A stretch of DNA of 64,000 bases, taken from Phycomyces blakesleeanus NRRL 1555(-). Taxonomy: Eukaryota; Mucoromycota; Mucoromycetes; Mucorales; Phycomycetaceae. The translations under genes were made by a program, and so were the position numbers. The stretch covers positions 1,550,001 through 1,614,000 of the forward strand of contig NW_017265134.1 in NCBI RefSeq assembly GCF_001638985.1. The letters run 5' to 3'. The notes under the pieces are model-generated. The model made no database searches. It saw nothing but the letters and a program-made list of their open reading frames with translations, and was not told where the DNA came from. Shown piece by piece: positions 1 through 10,707 of the stretch (within the stretch, counting starts at the first letter, position 1; every line of letters begins with the position of its first letter).

Positions 1-2385
1 ACGAGTGTGAATCTCCCAGCCTTCCATGCGCAGAACCTTGCGAGATTCACGAGAGATACGCTGACCGTGTGCTTCAACATGAGAGGTTTCGCGTGCAGCA
101 ATCTGGAACTTCTTGACCAGTTTGCGTTCAACTGCACTACGCATATCCGACACAACATAAGCGGCCAAACCAATACCAGCAATGCTAACGACAGGGACAA
201 CCAGACGGCGGATGTTCTGCGCACCGACCATGTTGGACACACTCCAGATACTTGAGACGGCGTCTTTAAATCCGAGCATACGACCACCAACCATAGCTGC
301 AGCACCAAGGGACAAAGCAGCACCCGACAGCTTCTCATCGAACACCAAATCGAAAAAGTCAGTGGCCTCGACGGTAACCTCAACACGGCGTGAGTTGTTC
401 TTGACCAACATATTCTCGACATCGGCTACACGAGGGTAATTGCCAAGATGCTCAGTACCCATGTCATGGATACGGTCAACGCACAAGGATGTATCCTGGC
501 GAGCGATCTGCTCCGCCTGACGGACCTCTTTCAAAAGAGACTGAGACATGGAGTCGGCAATGTCTTGGGCATATTGCCAAACGAGGAAAATACCGGGATA
601 TTCGATTCCTTGAATTGCGGCCTCGACATGTTCCACAGCAGTATTAAGACGTGCGATAGTGTTCTTTTGGATAGTAGAAACTGTCGACTCGGCAACCTTT
701 TCAACCTGGTTCAGAAGACGATCACGCACACGCAAAAGGTGTTCGTAGGCAGGAAGATCCTTCTGAAGGGCTTCTGTGGCTTCTTCGTATTCTTGGCCAG
801 CCATCTGCTTGTTGGCTTGGGAAAGAACATTGATGTCTGTCAAAAGCTTGACCAAATAGTGTTTGGCCGGGGACAGCTTTGATTTGGTGCGGTTACCCAA
901 TACAAATGCACGCAGACGTTCCTCAAGGCGGGCAAAATCTGGGGCATCGAGCTTGCGGGACCCGGGTTCGAGATCCACGTTACCGGCGCTTACAAAGTGA
1001 ACAAGATCATCAGCGTCAGCATATGTGGATGGTGAAAGTTGGCGAATTTGTTCAAGAATAAGACGCTTGCAACGGTCCTTGTCACGGATTGAGTCGAATC
1101 GGTTCACGACAATGAAGATGTGGGTTTTTTCGTTGGCAGCATTCCACAAGAACTCCTTACCGGACAGGGTAAAGTGGTTCTCGGCACTCACCACAAACAC
1201 GACTACATCAATTTCTTCCTGACGAGCAAAGACGGCAGTAGTCTTGACAGAGTCAGTGTTCAGACCAGGAGAGTCAATAAGGGCAATATCAACTACACCG
1301 TTGTGGAGAAGACTCTCTTGAGTAGAGCGAGCATCACTTGCGTAAATCTTGAGCATCTTGTAGAGATCGAACTGGTCAGTGATGACCTTGTACAAATGGC
1401 GCATCTCTACGATGTGGTAGGTAGCAGGATCGAGACGGTTGTATTTCTGAACGTCTGGGATGGCGTGAACTTGTTCAAGACCATCGTTGAGAGTAGAATC
1501 AAGCACTTCGCAGAACATGCTGGTGCAGGGCTGCTGATCGGCAGGTAAGAGTTCACGCTTCAAGAGAGCATTGACAAAGGTACTCTTTCCGGAATTTAAG
1601 TCACCAGTGACAAGCACCTTAGATGAGGTGTCAGCAACACGAGTGTGGAGGTTCTCGAGGTGACGAATGCACTGAGATAGTTTGTCTTCCAAAAGATTGG
1701 CAATTGACTGGTTCTCGAGGGTGCTGAGGTCTGTGCTTTCATGGCCGACCTTGAGCTCCAGGTTGAGGATGCTAAGATCCTTGCCGAAATCTGTCTGGAT
1801 CAAACGGTTCTTTTCAACCTGTCGGCTGAACACTGTCAAGGGCTCCATAGCAGAATGGACAGAGGAGCGACGGACAGAATCGATAATTGAAGAGGGTGAT
1901 CCCATGTCTGGTTGAGAGGCAGTCTCCAAGTGGTGATAGTCATTGGCGATAGCTGACAATGTCTGGGAACGTAAGGGAGCTGTTCTACGAGGAGCAGGGT
2001 AGTAAATAGCAGAGCGGTGCTTGCTAGACTGGCGAAGGTCGTCGCACATGCCAATAACTGCACCAATATGTGTCATGAGACGTTGGCAGCTGTCTCTGTA
2101 GGTACGCTGTTCCTGAGCAGCGTTCAAACGATGCTGGTGAATTCTGGCAGCAGTCAAAGAGGTGGCAGAAGTAGAGTTTGTAGCATTAGTGCTGGTAGTT
2201 GGGGAAGGTAAAGGAGAGGAGAAAAGAGGGGATTTTGAGGAAAGGGTGGATTGACGAAGATCCAAAGATTTGGTGGGCATGGAGAAATAGCTGTCGTCCA
2301 ATGATTCTACCAATGGAGCCGAGTTACGTCTCAGCGATCGTCTGTTGGACATAAAAGAGGACCCAGCAAAGTTATGTTCAGACAT
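1..2385 (-). CDS. FZO1: Mitofusin, mitochondrial outer-membrane fusion GTPase (Fzo1), 5' part of gene
   Basis: An open frame of 795 codons without introns starts at the ATG at 2385 and runs off the left edge, so the C-terminus is missing. The first ~130 residues are Ser/Pro/Thr-rich and low in complexity. A dynamin-type GTPase domain follows: G1 is GDLNSGKST near residue 266, with LPADQQPCTSMFCE just behind it (typical of Fzo1). G3 is DSPGLNTDS and G4 is VVNRFD. A long helical region follows (residues ~400-660), then glycine/alanine-rich hydrophobic stretches (GAALSLGAAAMVGG and VVPVVSIAGIGLAAYVV) that fit the paired membrane segments of Fzo1. The last visible residues begin the second heptad-repeat region. 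In the family this GTPase tethers and fuses mitochondrial outer membranes. The start codon is the first ATG in frame and sits in an AT-rich leader. Confidence 0.93.
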   Translation of the reverse strand, partial: MSEHNFAGSSFMSNRRSLRRNSAPLVESLDDSYFSMPTKSLDLRQSTLSSKSPLFSSPLPSPTTSTNATNSTSATSLTAARIHQHRLNAAQEQRTYRDSCQRLMTHIGAVIGMCDDLRQSSKHRSAIYYPAPRRTAPLRSQTLSAIANDYHHLETASQPDMGSPSSIIDSVRRSSVHSAMEPLTVFSRQVEKNRLIQTDFGKDLSILNLELKVGHESTDLSTLENQSIANLLEDKLSQCIRHLENLHTRVADTSSKVLVTGDLNSGKSTFVNALLKRELLPADQQPCTSMFCEVLDSTLNDGLEQVHAIPDVQKYNRLDPATYHIVEMRHLYKVITDQFDLYKMLKIYASDARSTQESLLHNGVVDIALIDSPGLNTDSVKTTAVFARQEEIDVVVFVVSAENHFTLSGKEFLWNAANEKTHIFIVVNRFDSIRDKDRCKRLILEQIRQLSPSTYADADDLVHFVSAGNVDLEPGSRKLDAPDFARLEERLRAFVLGNRTKSKLSPAKHYLVKLLTDINVLSQANKQMAGQEYEEATEALQKDLPAYEHLLRVRDRLLNQVEKVAESTVSTIQKNTIARLNTAVEHVEAAIQGIEYPGIFLVWQYAQDIADSMSQSLLKEVRQAEQIARQDTSLCVDRIHDMGTEHLGNYPRVADVENMLVKNNSRRVEVTVEATDFFDLVFDEKLSGAALSLGAAAMVGGRMLGFKDAVSSIWSVSNMVGAQNIRRLVVPVVSIAGIGLAAYVVSDMRSAVERKLVKKFQIAARETSHVEAHGQRISRESRKVLRMEGWEIHTR

Positions 2386-4236
2386 GCTGATTAAAGCAAC
2401 AACAACAAAGAAAAGTAGTTGAAAGAAAGTGGAATTGGGAAAACAAAGAGCCTGTAACTGATTATTATGATTATTATTATTTTTATCATTTTATTTTATT
2501 TATATATTTATTTGAAATTCTTTTGTTGATCGGTAAAACCCACTCCCGTAAAAACCACCGTGGCCTGGGAGGATGCTCAAGATGACGTTGCTCACACAGA
2601 CCACATGAGAGTAACCAAACCAATTCACATCAGGCAATTTTTTATTTTCTATTGTTACTTTAATTGATATCTGAATTTGTCTCATATAAATTGAATTATT
2701 GAATGAGTAAATAGAGTTCTTTGTTTCTGGTGTGTTAATGAAGTGTCTGAAATGAAGGCTTTGGCACTCAACCAATAGCAGATGTTACCACAGTTGTGTG
2801 TGTATGGAATTTACAAACTCCAAAAAAAAAAAGAAATCCAGGCGCTCCTTTGGCTGTGAGCTAATTGCCTTTGTTTCTTTCTTTAAAACGCCGGAATGTA
2901 TGTCAAACAAATTACAAGTCTTGCTGTCCGGTGTCCGGTACAATAGTTTCTTATAAGTATGACTAATGACAAGGGGATTTTTCTTTTTCTTGCTTTTTTG
3001 GATCAACCACCTAGAAAAATAAATAGAAGAAACTTGTGTGACTAACATAAGCCAAAACTTCTTATTGTATTGGTCTCGTACCCCACCATTCACATCTAAC
3101 TACAAGGGTAAATTATTGGTTTCTCCTTATGATTTGCGTATTCAAGTGGTTCTTGTGATCTTGATTTTTTTGCGATTTATCTATTAAAGTATTGCGCAAT
3201 TTTTTGATAAAGATTTTTTTTGTTAACCAAGTCAAAACGTTTCTCATGTTAAAAATAGTACCCATGTTTCATAAATAAATTCAAATAAAAATGATCAACT
3301 TTGTATTATCGTTAATAAACCTTTGATATATATATATATTGACTAGAAGCAATATTAAACACTGTTGTAACACCATTATTATTATGTAGAAACACAGACA
3401 AAGCAACAGCATATTCGATTATATTATAAAAAAAAAGAACAAAATATGGACCAAAAGAAGAGTTTTCAAAACAAAACCAAAAACCAAACAGCAAATGTGA
3501 TTAATGTAGTATAAGCAAGGGCAATGACAAGAACACACTTGATAAAGTTAAAACCATTAGAGAATTGACTTAATAAAAGCTAAGGACGATTTAAGAGAGT
3601 GAGTTGAAGGATCTAATTCAAATATTCAATGTTCTTACACTTATACATATTCTTGACTGTATCATATATTCAAATCTAGCTATATATACTTATACAATTG
3701 ATCTAAAAATATACGCCTGATACTGATTATTATCGAAGGTACCTCTGTAGAATAAAACTACATGACAGTTCATAGAATACAAAATACATTTCACAAGCTT
3801 TGTTTCTTTAAACGGTCATATCTAATACACATGTTCTAAATCCCGAAATAATGAGTAAGCTGCAAACAATAAGTAAACCAAAAAAAGTTTACCAATTCTT
3901 CAAAGTTGAGGCAACATACTATGTTAGCATACATTGTATTTAATGTATAATAACGCTGCCATATTTACAAATATTGCAGTCAAAGCTTAATATAGTTACA
4001 GAAGTATACTTTTATCATAAGTGCTCACGGAAGGTTCTCCTGGTAATTATAAGTCGTTTCTTGAAGTAGATTTTTTACTCTCATATATTTATTGTACTAC
4101 AAATTTTCAGGCATAAAAAGTCAATCGTTCAGTACTTTGCACTGTAGTCGACCAATAAATACAAAAAAAAAGACATTTTCTATGAACTTTAAAAACGATA
4201 TACCATATTTAAGCTCGAAACATTTCAATTTACGGA
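2386..4236. other. AT-rich intergenic region, no gene recognised
   Basis: Only short frames with no recognisable protein sequence are present. It holds the promoter side of the mitofusin gene (minus strand) and ends in the orphan-family relic that starts near 4237. Confidence 0.6.
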
Positions 4237-4960
4237 TATACAGGCGAATATAGTCCATTTTTGCGTATAAAATACTTTATATGTCCAACGTGAGGGCTTC
4301 ACTCTGCTTTAAAGTATATATATTGGACTATATCAGTTCTTCAGACGGTTTCTCTCTGGGTTTTGCACAAGCAGCTAGCAGCATTTAGTATTTCATACGA
4401 CAAGGATATAACATTAGAATCTTTTAGAATTAAAATATATTGCCACAGAAATAGATGTTATAGACACAAACCTCTTTAATGAATAAGGTGGCGCGAGTCT
4501 AGATACCGAAATTGGAGTGTATACGAATAAAGATATTTCTGAAGAGGGGAATATTCCAATAAGTAGCATTGAAGGCACTCCAGATATTCTTTACCTGGAC
4601 AGCTTTCTAGAAGAAATACTAGTACACAACAAGTCTTTCGTTAGAAATGGATAGCAAAGATATACAGAGCACAAATACTACCCATACTTTGTCTCTGTAA
4701 TGGGAGTACTGACCCTGTCGTTGATTATTGTTATATGAGCAGATTATAACGTACACAGTGGGACACAATGGCTTATGTTGACATGGATTCTGAATCAAGT
4801 ACTATGGGTGTCTTTGACTGGCTTAAAAAGCCTTGATGTATTATTATTACTTCTTTAAATATAATTGTTTTTGTCAATATTTTTGCAAGTGTTAAAATAA
4901 GTACCTTTCTCTACACAAATTTTGACAAGGTTGGCATTTACCAGGCTATATTTGGTAACA
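4237..4960 (+). pseudogene. Relic of the orphan signal-peptide/multi-TM gene family (copy E)
   Basis: This stretch has no long frame but aligns by eye with the broken family copy at 34346-35955. Positions 4237-4318 match the segment coding GEYSTFWRVPYFIYPT. Positions 4325-4420 match the one coding SVLQTISL and LHKQLAAFS. Positions 4580-4640 match the ILYEGSFLE region, 4695-4835 match the TLSLL/HSVTQWLVLTWILNQ region, and 4838-4960 match the 3' flank (36065-36185). About 650 bp of the middle of the gene are missing between the first two blocks, and several stop codons interrupt the rest. One segment reads TEHKYY, closer to the TEHKYW of the copy at 48177-49772. The homology includes the 3' flank, so this was a DNA-level duplication and not a retrocopy. 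Confidence 0.8.
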
Positions 4961-6000
4961 CAGAAAAGAAGAAGAAGGATGAGCATAGTGTTCTATGCTA
5001 AATGCTTAAAGAACCTGTCATTGCATAGGGACGATTTTTTTTGAAACACAATCTTTACTGCGGCCCTTTAAAATACATCGTCTCAAGGTGTAAATATCGA
5101 TATTGCGATCTTTAAATCTATTGATATCTCCATGGACATTGTTCTGATATTGATCAAAACAGCACTGGCCGACATCTATTAACGTGTTTTACAGCTTTAC
5201 TTAGTACACAAAAATACAAATATCTGATTTGTTTTTGGGTGTATGTCGTGAGAGAATTTTAGTAGTAAGTATGGCTATGTGGTGTAAATATCCAATTTTT
5301 TTTAATTAGTAAATGGTTTTTTAAAAGTGAAAAAAGTGGATCGTTTGCTCAATATTTGAGAAATTGATGCCAAACGACTTTTATATGATGGATCTTAATG
5401 TTTTCAACCAGGCTACTTACAAATGTAAGAGATGTTTGCCTAGTCGATTTGGATCTCTGGCTGATTTTCTGTATTTAATTTGGTATTTTGATCAAAAACG
5501 ATCTTTTTTTCTTCTTCTTTTTAGTAGACAAGTATTCAAATTATAATAAATATACCAAACGTTCATTATATATATAGCTTTGTATTTGAGTAATTTTTGT
5601 ATATGTATATTTTTGTGTATGCCTTTTGACATTGTGTGCTTTTTTTTGTATATATAACTTATAAATAAGTGCGTTTTTTTTGTTCGTTTTTGTTTTATAG
5701 AAGTTTGGAATCGTAAATATCAAGGCATAAGAAATAAAGAATAAAAAAAGGATAAAAGACTGGGAAGAGAATGTGCGTGTCTGTGTTTGTGTCTGTGTTT
5801 GTGTTTGTATTTGTGTGTGTGTTAGTGTGTGTGTGTGTGTGTGTGTGTGAGTTGGTGTGTGTATTTGTGTGAAGAGAAGTAGATATATATATATATATAT
5901 ATAGAAAAGCGTTTGCGTGTTTGCAATGTACGTGAATTCTTTTTGGTTTTGGGTTTCTTTTGTTTTCTGCTTTTTTTTGCGAATTTTTGGTTTGTGGATT
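4961..6000. other. Intergenic, with microsatellites
   Basis: No gene was recognised. Long open frames on the minus strand here are artefacts of GT/CA and TA repeats downstream of the Hook gene. Confidence 0.6.
5770..5902. repeat. GT-rich microsatellite followed by a TA run
   Basis: Imperfect TG/TTTGTG repeats cover about 5770-5875, including an uninterrupted GT run near 5826-5848. A TA dinucleotide run follows at about 5882-5902. It lies just past the stop codon of the Hook gene. Confidence 0.9.
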
Positions 6001-9000
6001 TTAGCAAAGACGTTGTCTGAGTTGACCGTCCAAAATCTTTCGTTGTCTACCGAGCCATGATGAAGGTGTCGAACGAACGGACATGCTCGAGGTGTCGCGA
6101 TGATGGCGACGGGCCAAATCATACCATGCAGAAATGATCAATTGTTGCTCTCTTCTCGATTGAAGTCTGACATCGTGAATTTGTTTCTATTTTAGCCCAA
6201 AGAAAGAAATAGTAATAGTAATAATTGACAAAAACACACGCACAAACACACATATTAGTACTGATTGAAAAATATACATATAAAATAAAAGTTTACCTTG
6301 AGAAGATCATGCTCTTCTTCTTTTGTACGAGCGCGACCAAGAAGGCCACCGTCTTCTCTTCCGTTCATACCTCCAAAGCGAGCACTCATCTCCTGGTAAA
6401 GCTGACCATAAAGTTTTACCATCTAACGAAACGTAAATATAATCTTGGATTAGATTCCAAGAAACCAAAAAGGGTATTCAGACTGTTTTTACTTACATCT
6501 CTCACTTTACGGATCTTTCCTTGGGTCTCATTGATCTCTTCTTGGAGATGAAGTACGTGAATTTGGAGATTGGCATTTTCTTGCTTGATAATCTCAAGAT
6601 CCGCACTTGAAGTCAATAAGAAAAGAAGAAGAAAAATCAAAGGTAATAAAATGGATTAATATATGTATATAGCAATCTTTTGCTTATTCATACATACAAA
6701 CATGCATGTTTAATCAACACAAAATTTTTTTTAAAAAAAAAACAAATAGTTAGAAACTTACTCGCTCATTCCAGGTCTACCTTGAGATGCTTCATCTTCA
6801 GGGTGGTTATTGACTCCGTTAAGGTAATTGGCCTCTACCAACATACGGTTGATGTCATGGAGTTGCATCTTGGTGATATCCTCCAATCTATTCAGACGTT
6901 CCTGAATTCTGGTCTGTTCAGATTCAAACCGACCAAGACTTACTCCGTCCTTGGCTACACTGCGAGTTCCTTCAAACACAGCCGTCTCGAGTTTTGCAGT
7001 GGTTTCACGCAAATAGGCACCTTCTTTCTCAAGATCCAGAATACGTGACCGGAAAGCCATGATGGTCTGGGTTTGGTTAATAAGCGAGTCTGGAATGCCA
7101 TTGCGGATCTGGGCAAGTTCCTTACGAAGCTGATCGCGCTCACTCAACACATTATTGTATGTCTGACATATATATATATATATATTATTATTATTTTTAA
7201 AAAAAAAGAGTTAATTAAAGAATGTTTAAAGAAATGAGAGTGAGATTCACTTGTTTATTTATTTATGTATTTATTACCTTTTCAAGTTGTTTTTTGGCTT
7301 GTTCTACAGCCTTGAGAGTTTCTGCTTCTTGAGCAGAATCAGGTGCGGATGTCTTGCTCTCTTCAGATTCCCTGATTTGTCTTTGTAATCGAACGATTGT
7401 CAAGCGCCTATCCAATAACAATGAGGATACAAAGTCTTGGTAATATATTTATATTTATATAAAATAAAAAGTGACAAGGACTTACAATTCTGTTATATTT
7501 GCGTTCTTTACATTCTCTTCCATAGTATTGTTAGGATTATCTACTTCGTCATCGATCACCACACTGGCTCTGTGGCTGACTAATCTATTGACTGGTTGAA
7601 CTACAAGAAGAAATAAAGTAGATACATATAAGTATATACACGCACACACGCACACACACAATAGATCAATACAGAATAAAATAAAATAAACTTACCGACA
7701 CCCAATTCATACTCTTTGATGTGCTCTTCCAACATCTGGACCTGTTCTGCATTGCGATCACGGTCGCTCTCAAGATAGGCACAGGTTTCTGCCATACCAC
7801 GTAATTCTGCGTCTAGCCGGTCTCTTTCTTTGAGGATTTCTCGGTTACCTAGCTCGAGATGCTGGACTTGTTCTTTGTACGAATCCATCAAGGTTTTGAA
7901 AGCCAGTACTTTCCTGTACTCATCTTCTACTTGATGACTACGTTCCAATAGACTAGTATTTTGATCTTCAAGTGCCTACAACAATGTAATACAAAATATA
8001 AATATATGAAAGAAATTTATAAAAGAAAAAGGTATGATTTCAATAATTAAATGCATGTACTATGTATATGCACAATGTATATGCATATATATATATATAT
8101 ATATATAAATGATGGATTCTTACTTTGATCTGTCGTTTCAGCTCTGAAGTCTCTTCCACTTTCCGCTTGTATTTTTCAAGTGTATTTTCCAACTTCTGCA
8201 TGCGTTCTGTAGTGTGACGATACTCTTCCAGCTGTTCTCTCAATCCTGATGCCTCTTCTGCTTGGACTGTCAGTTCATCGACCTAATAATAATAATAATA
8301 ACTGTTATTATTTTCAATAATAATAATAATAATAATAGTCATAGTAAATAGGCTGTGCATAATATTACTTTTTTCTTTAATTCATGAATAGCAGACATAT
8401 GGCTTTCCAACAAGGTCTCTGTCTCATGGCGTTTGTCTTCACTCCTCTCCCTATTTCCCCAATTCCCCCCTTATTTTGTTAGTAAATAATAATAATAATC
8501 AAGAGAAATGGTATTGGTAGTAGCAATAAGGGTTTTTATTATTCCATATAGTGCGATATGATTACTTGTCATTTCAGAATGTCTATTATAACAATTATCA
8601 TTATTATTTTGGTTAAGACTTACAAATCTTGCTTCAGGTGATCGATTTCTGTTCTCATAACAAAGTCAGCTTTTCCTGTACTATTGGCTTGTGTAATCGC
8701 CTCATCCATGTCGCGTAACCTAGTCTTTAAATCCTCTTTTTCACCAATTACATCGTTCTAAAATAGCATTAAGTAACAATGATATCAACACCAAAAAAAA
8801 AGACAAAATCTTACAAGTCTGTCCCGGAGTACTTCATATTCAGTCAAGAGTTGAGTATGAGATGTCTCGTATTGTTTCTTTTCATCCAATATCTTTTCAA
8901 ATTCAAGCTGGTACCGATAAGGCATATCAATGTCGATCAAGCTCTTTGTATTCGAAATAGATGACACCTGAGAAAGTCTATTGTTGTTGCTGTTCATTGG

Positions 9001-9818
9001 TGAAGGTTCATAGTCATTATTAAAATGACTCATGACTTGCTCAATCGAAACCATCAGACAGTGTTGACTCTTTTGGGTCAGACTCTGGATCATGTCAATG
9101 TAGATCCGGTTATTGTCTGATTGGACTGCAATTGCGATAATCATTTGGCAGACCAATAATATCTCGTGTTGGTCGGCATCTTTTGCAATAGCAGATACGT
9201 TTACGGTCGGAAGCAATTCTGGGTCTTGACCAAGGATTTCTTCAAAGTACCGAGTGATGAGTTTGTGGATTTTCTTTTGGTTGTTGAATCGAACGACCCA
9301 GTTGCTGGCTGTTTCTGTTGGAGTTATTTGTTTGAACCATTTAGGATCACTGTATATGATATGATATGTTATGATATGTTATGTTATGTATTGATTATTA
9401 TTAATTAAATTAAAGTATTATGCTTTTTTTCTTCTTCTTTGGAATATAAAATGTGTAATAGATTTTAAAGGAGTATAAAAATAAGAATATTATGTGTATA
9501 AAGGAGAATGTAGGATAGTTACATGTCAGTGAGTACTTGAGAAAGGATGATGCCATCTGCTAGTTCAACCACGGTGTCAATAGGACTCGATTTACATTCA
9601 AATGTGTTGATCTATATAATGTGTAATGGTATCCATTTATATTTGTACACACACACACATATATATATATTCGAAATTTTATGATTAGTTAGATGACTTT
9701 GTTTAAAGGAGAGAGTTTTTTTTTCTTTTCTTTTAATAATCTTAATTAGAGTGTAATTTATGCTTGCCCATTCAACAAAGGCATCTTCCATGGTGGATTC
9801 CATCCGTGAGAATGTCAT
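6001..9818 (-). CDS. Hook-family dynein/dynactin adaptor (HookA/Hok1-like), 13 exons
   Basis: Exons (minus strand): 9768-9818, 9523-9611, 8815-9349, 8624-8757, 8369-8450, 8124-8282, 7696-7975, 7486-7600, 7278-7407, 6762-7162, 6497-6605, 6297-6422, 6001-6186. They sum to 798 codons plus TAA, in frame throughout. The N-terminus is the Hook/calponin-homology-like domain: FVEWINTFE, ILSQVLTDIDPKWF, and the helix with LLVCQMIIAIAVQSDN then VSIEQVM. Residues ~165-740 are heptad-rich coiled coil, interrupted by a polar linker with VVIDDEVDNPN. The C-terminus has the family's conserved block, LIISAWYDLARRHH and SSWLGRQRKIL, used in cargo/FTS-FHIP binding. In filamentous fungi Hook links early endosomes to dynein and kinesin-3. 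Intron 1 uses a GC donor, chosen because it restores EWINTFE. Human HOOK proteins are ~720-730 residues, so this one is slightly longer. Confidence 0.92.
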
Positions 9819-10361
9819 TTTTTTTATTGTTGGTTCTCTTTGTCTCTTCTTCTTCTTTGTTAAGAAAGGAAAGGAAAAAAGAAGTGATATATATATATAA
9901 AGAGAGAGAAAGAGGATAGAAAAGGGATAAAAAGAAGGGAAGAAATAAAAATTAAAAAATTAAAATAAGAAATAAAAAGGGGTGTGCGAATATGAGAGAT
10001 AAAGATAGATAGAGAGATATATATTGTCTGTGTCTCTGTCTAGTGTCTGTGTCTAGTGTGTGTATGTGGTTATTTTATTATATTTTTCTCCCTTTCTCTC
10101 TTTAGGTTAAATTAGGGCCAAGAAGGCATAAAATGTCAGAAGAGGGTTTTCTACAGTTTTTATTGTATTGTATTGTATTGTACTGTATTTTATTTTATTT
10201 TATATAAAATATAATTAATTAATTTTGTCCTTTTTACCCCTACCAACACCGTGTGTAATCTATCACTGAGCGTCTTGATCTATTTCTATACTGGGATTTG
10301 TTGCACCAAGTTATTCTTTATAGGTCCTATCAAAGGAAAGATAGCTTACAACAGTTACGGC
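9819..10361. other. Hook promoter region and 5' flank of the LINE
   Basis: Purine-rich and AT-rich spacer with a TATTG microsatellite near 10160-10180. The last 15 bases (10347-10361) are the left target-site duplication of the LINE. No gene seen. Confidence 0.6.
10347..10361. repeat. Left target-site duplication of the LINE
   Basis: TACAACAGTTACGGC here is repeated exactly at 14601-14615, directly after the element's A-rich tail. Confidence 0.95.
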
Positions 10362-10703
10362 ATGGCTTTTCCCGCTAAAGTACCGGACCCACCTATTGGG
10401 TCCACCACAACACTAGGTCAAGCCAATATAACCACTCCACAACCCTCTACTACTACCTCTACCACAACCAACACTAGGTCATATCTCGATGTCGCCACAG
10501 CCACTCCCGTCCCCGGTCAAGTACCAGTCGTTCTTTTCTCTAACTTGCCGACATCTACGGATCGCGTCTGGCGCGAAAGTACATCTCGTCATTCGGTATT
10601 CTTCACCCCACCAACTGATTCCACCCTTACCTACGGCGACGACGACCAAGACTCCCAGAATATCCTAACTGATGACGAGATGGCAGACGGCGATCATTCT
10701 TAA
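10362..10703 (+). CDS. LINE ORF1 product, short, no zinc knuckle
   Basis: 113 codons from the ATG that forms the very 5' end of the element to TAA at 10701-10703. The product starts MAFPAKVPDPP, is rich in Thr/Pro/Ser and ends in an acidic stretch (DDEMADGDHS). LINE ORF1 proteins usually carry CCHC knuckles or an RNA-recognition fold. I see neither, so this may be an internally shortened ORF1. It ends only 4 bases before the first ATG of ORF2. Confidence 0.6.
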   Translation: MAFPAKVPDPPIGSTTTLGQANITTPQPSTTTSTTTNTRSYLDVATATPVPGQVPVVLFSNLPTSTDRVWRESTSRHSVFFTPPTDSTLTYGDDDQDSQNILTDDEMADGDHS

Positions 10704-10707
10704 ATTT

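Noticed and set aside
950..990. GGGTTCGAGATCC, resembling a tRNA T-arm
   Set aside because: It lies in the coding sequence of the mitofusin gene and no cloverleaf can be built around it.
448..1548. Plus-strand frames of 140-145 codons at the left end
   Set aside because: They are antisense to the mitofusin gene, which has clear GTPase motifs on the minus strand.
5541..6122. 193-codon minus-strand frame with Thr-His and Thr-Gln repeats
   Set aside because: Its first part overlaps the last Hook exon in another frame and the rest is a translated GT/CA microsatellite.
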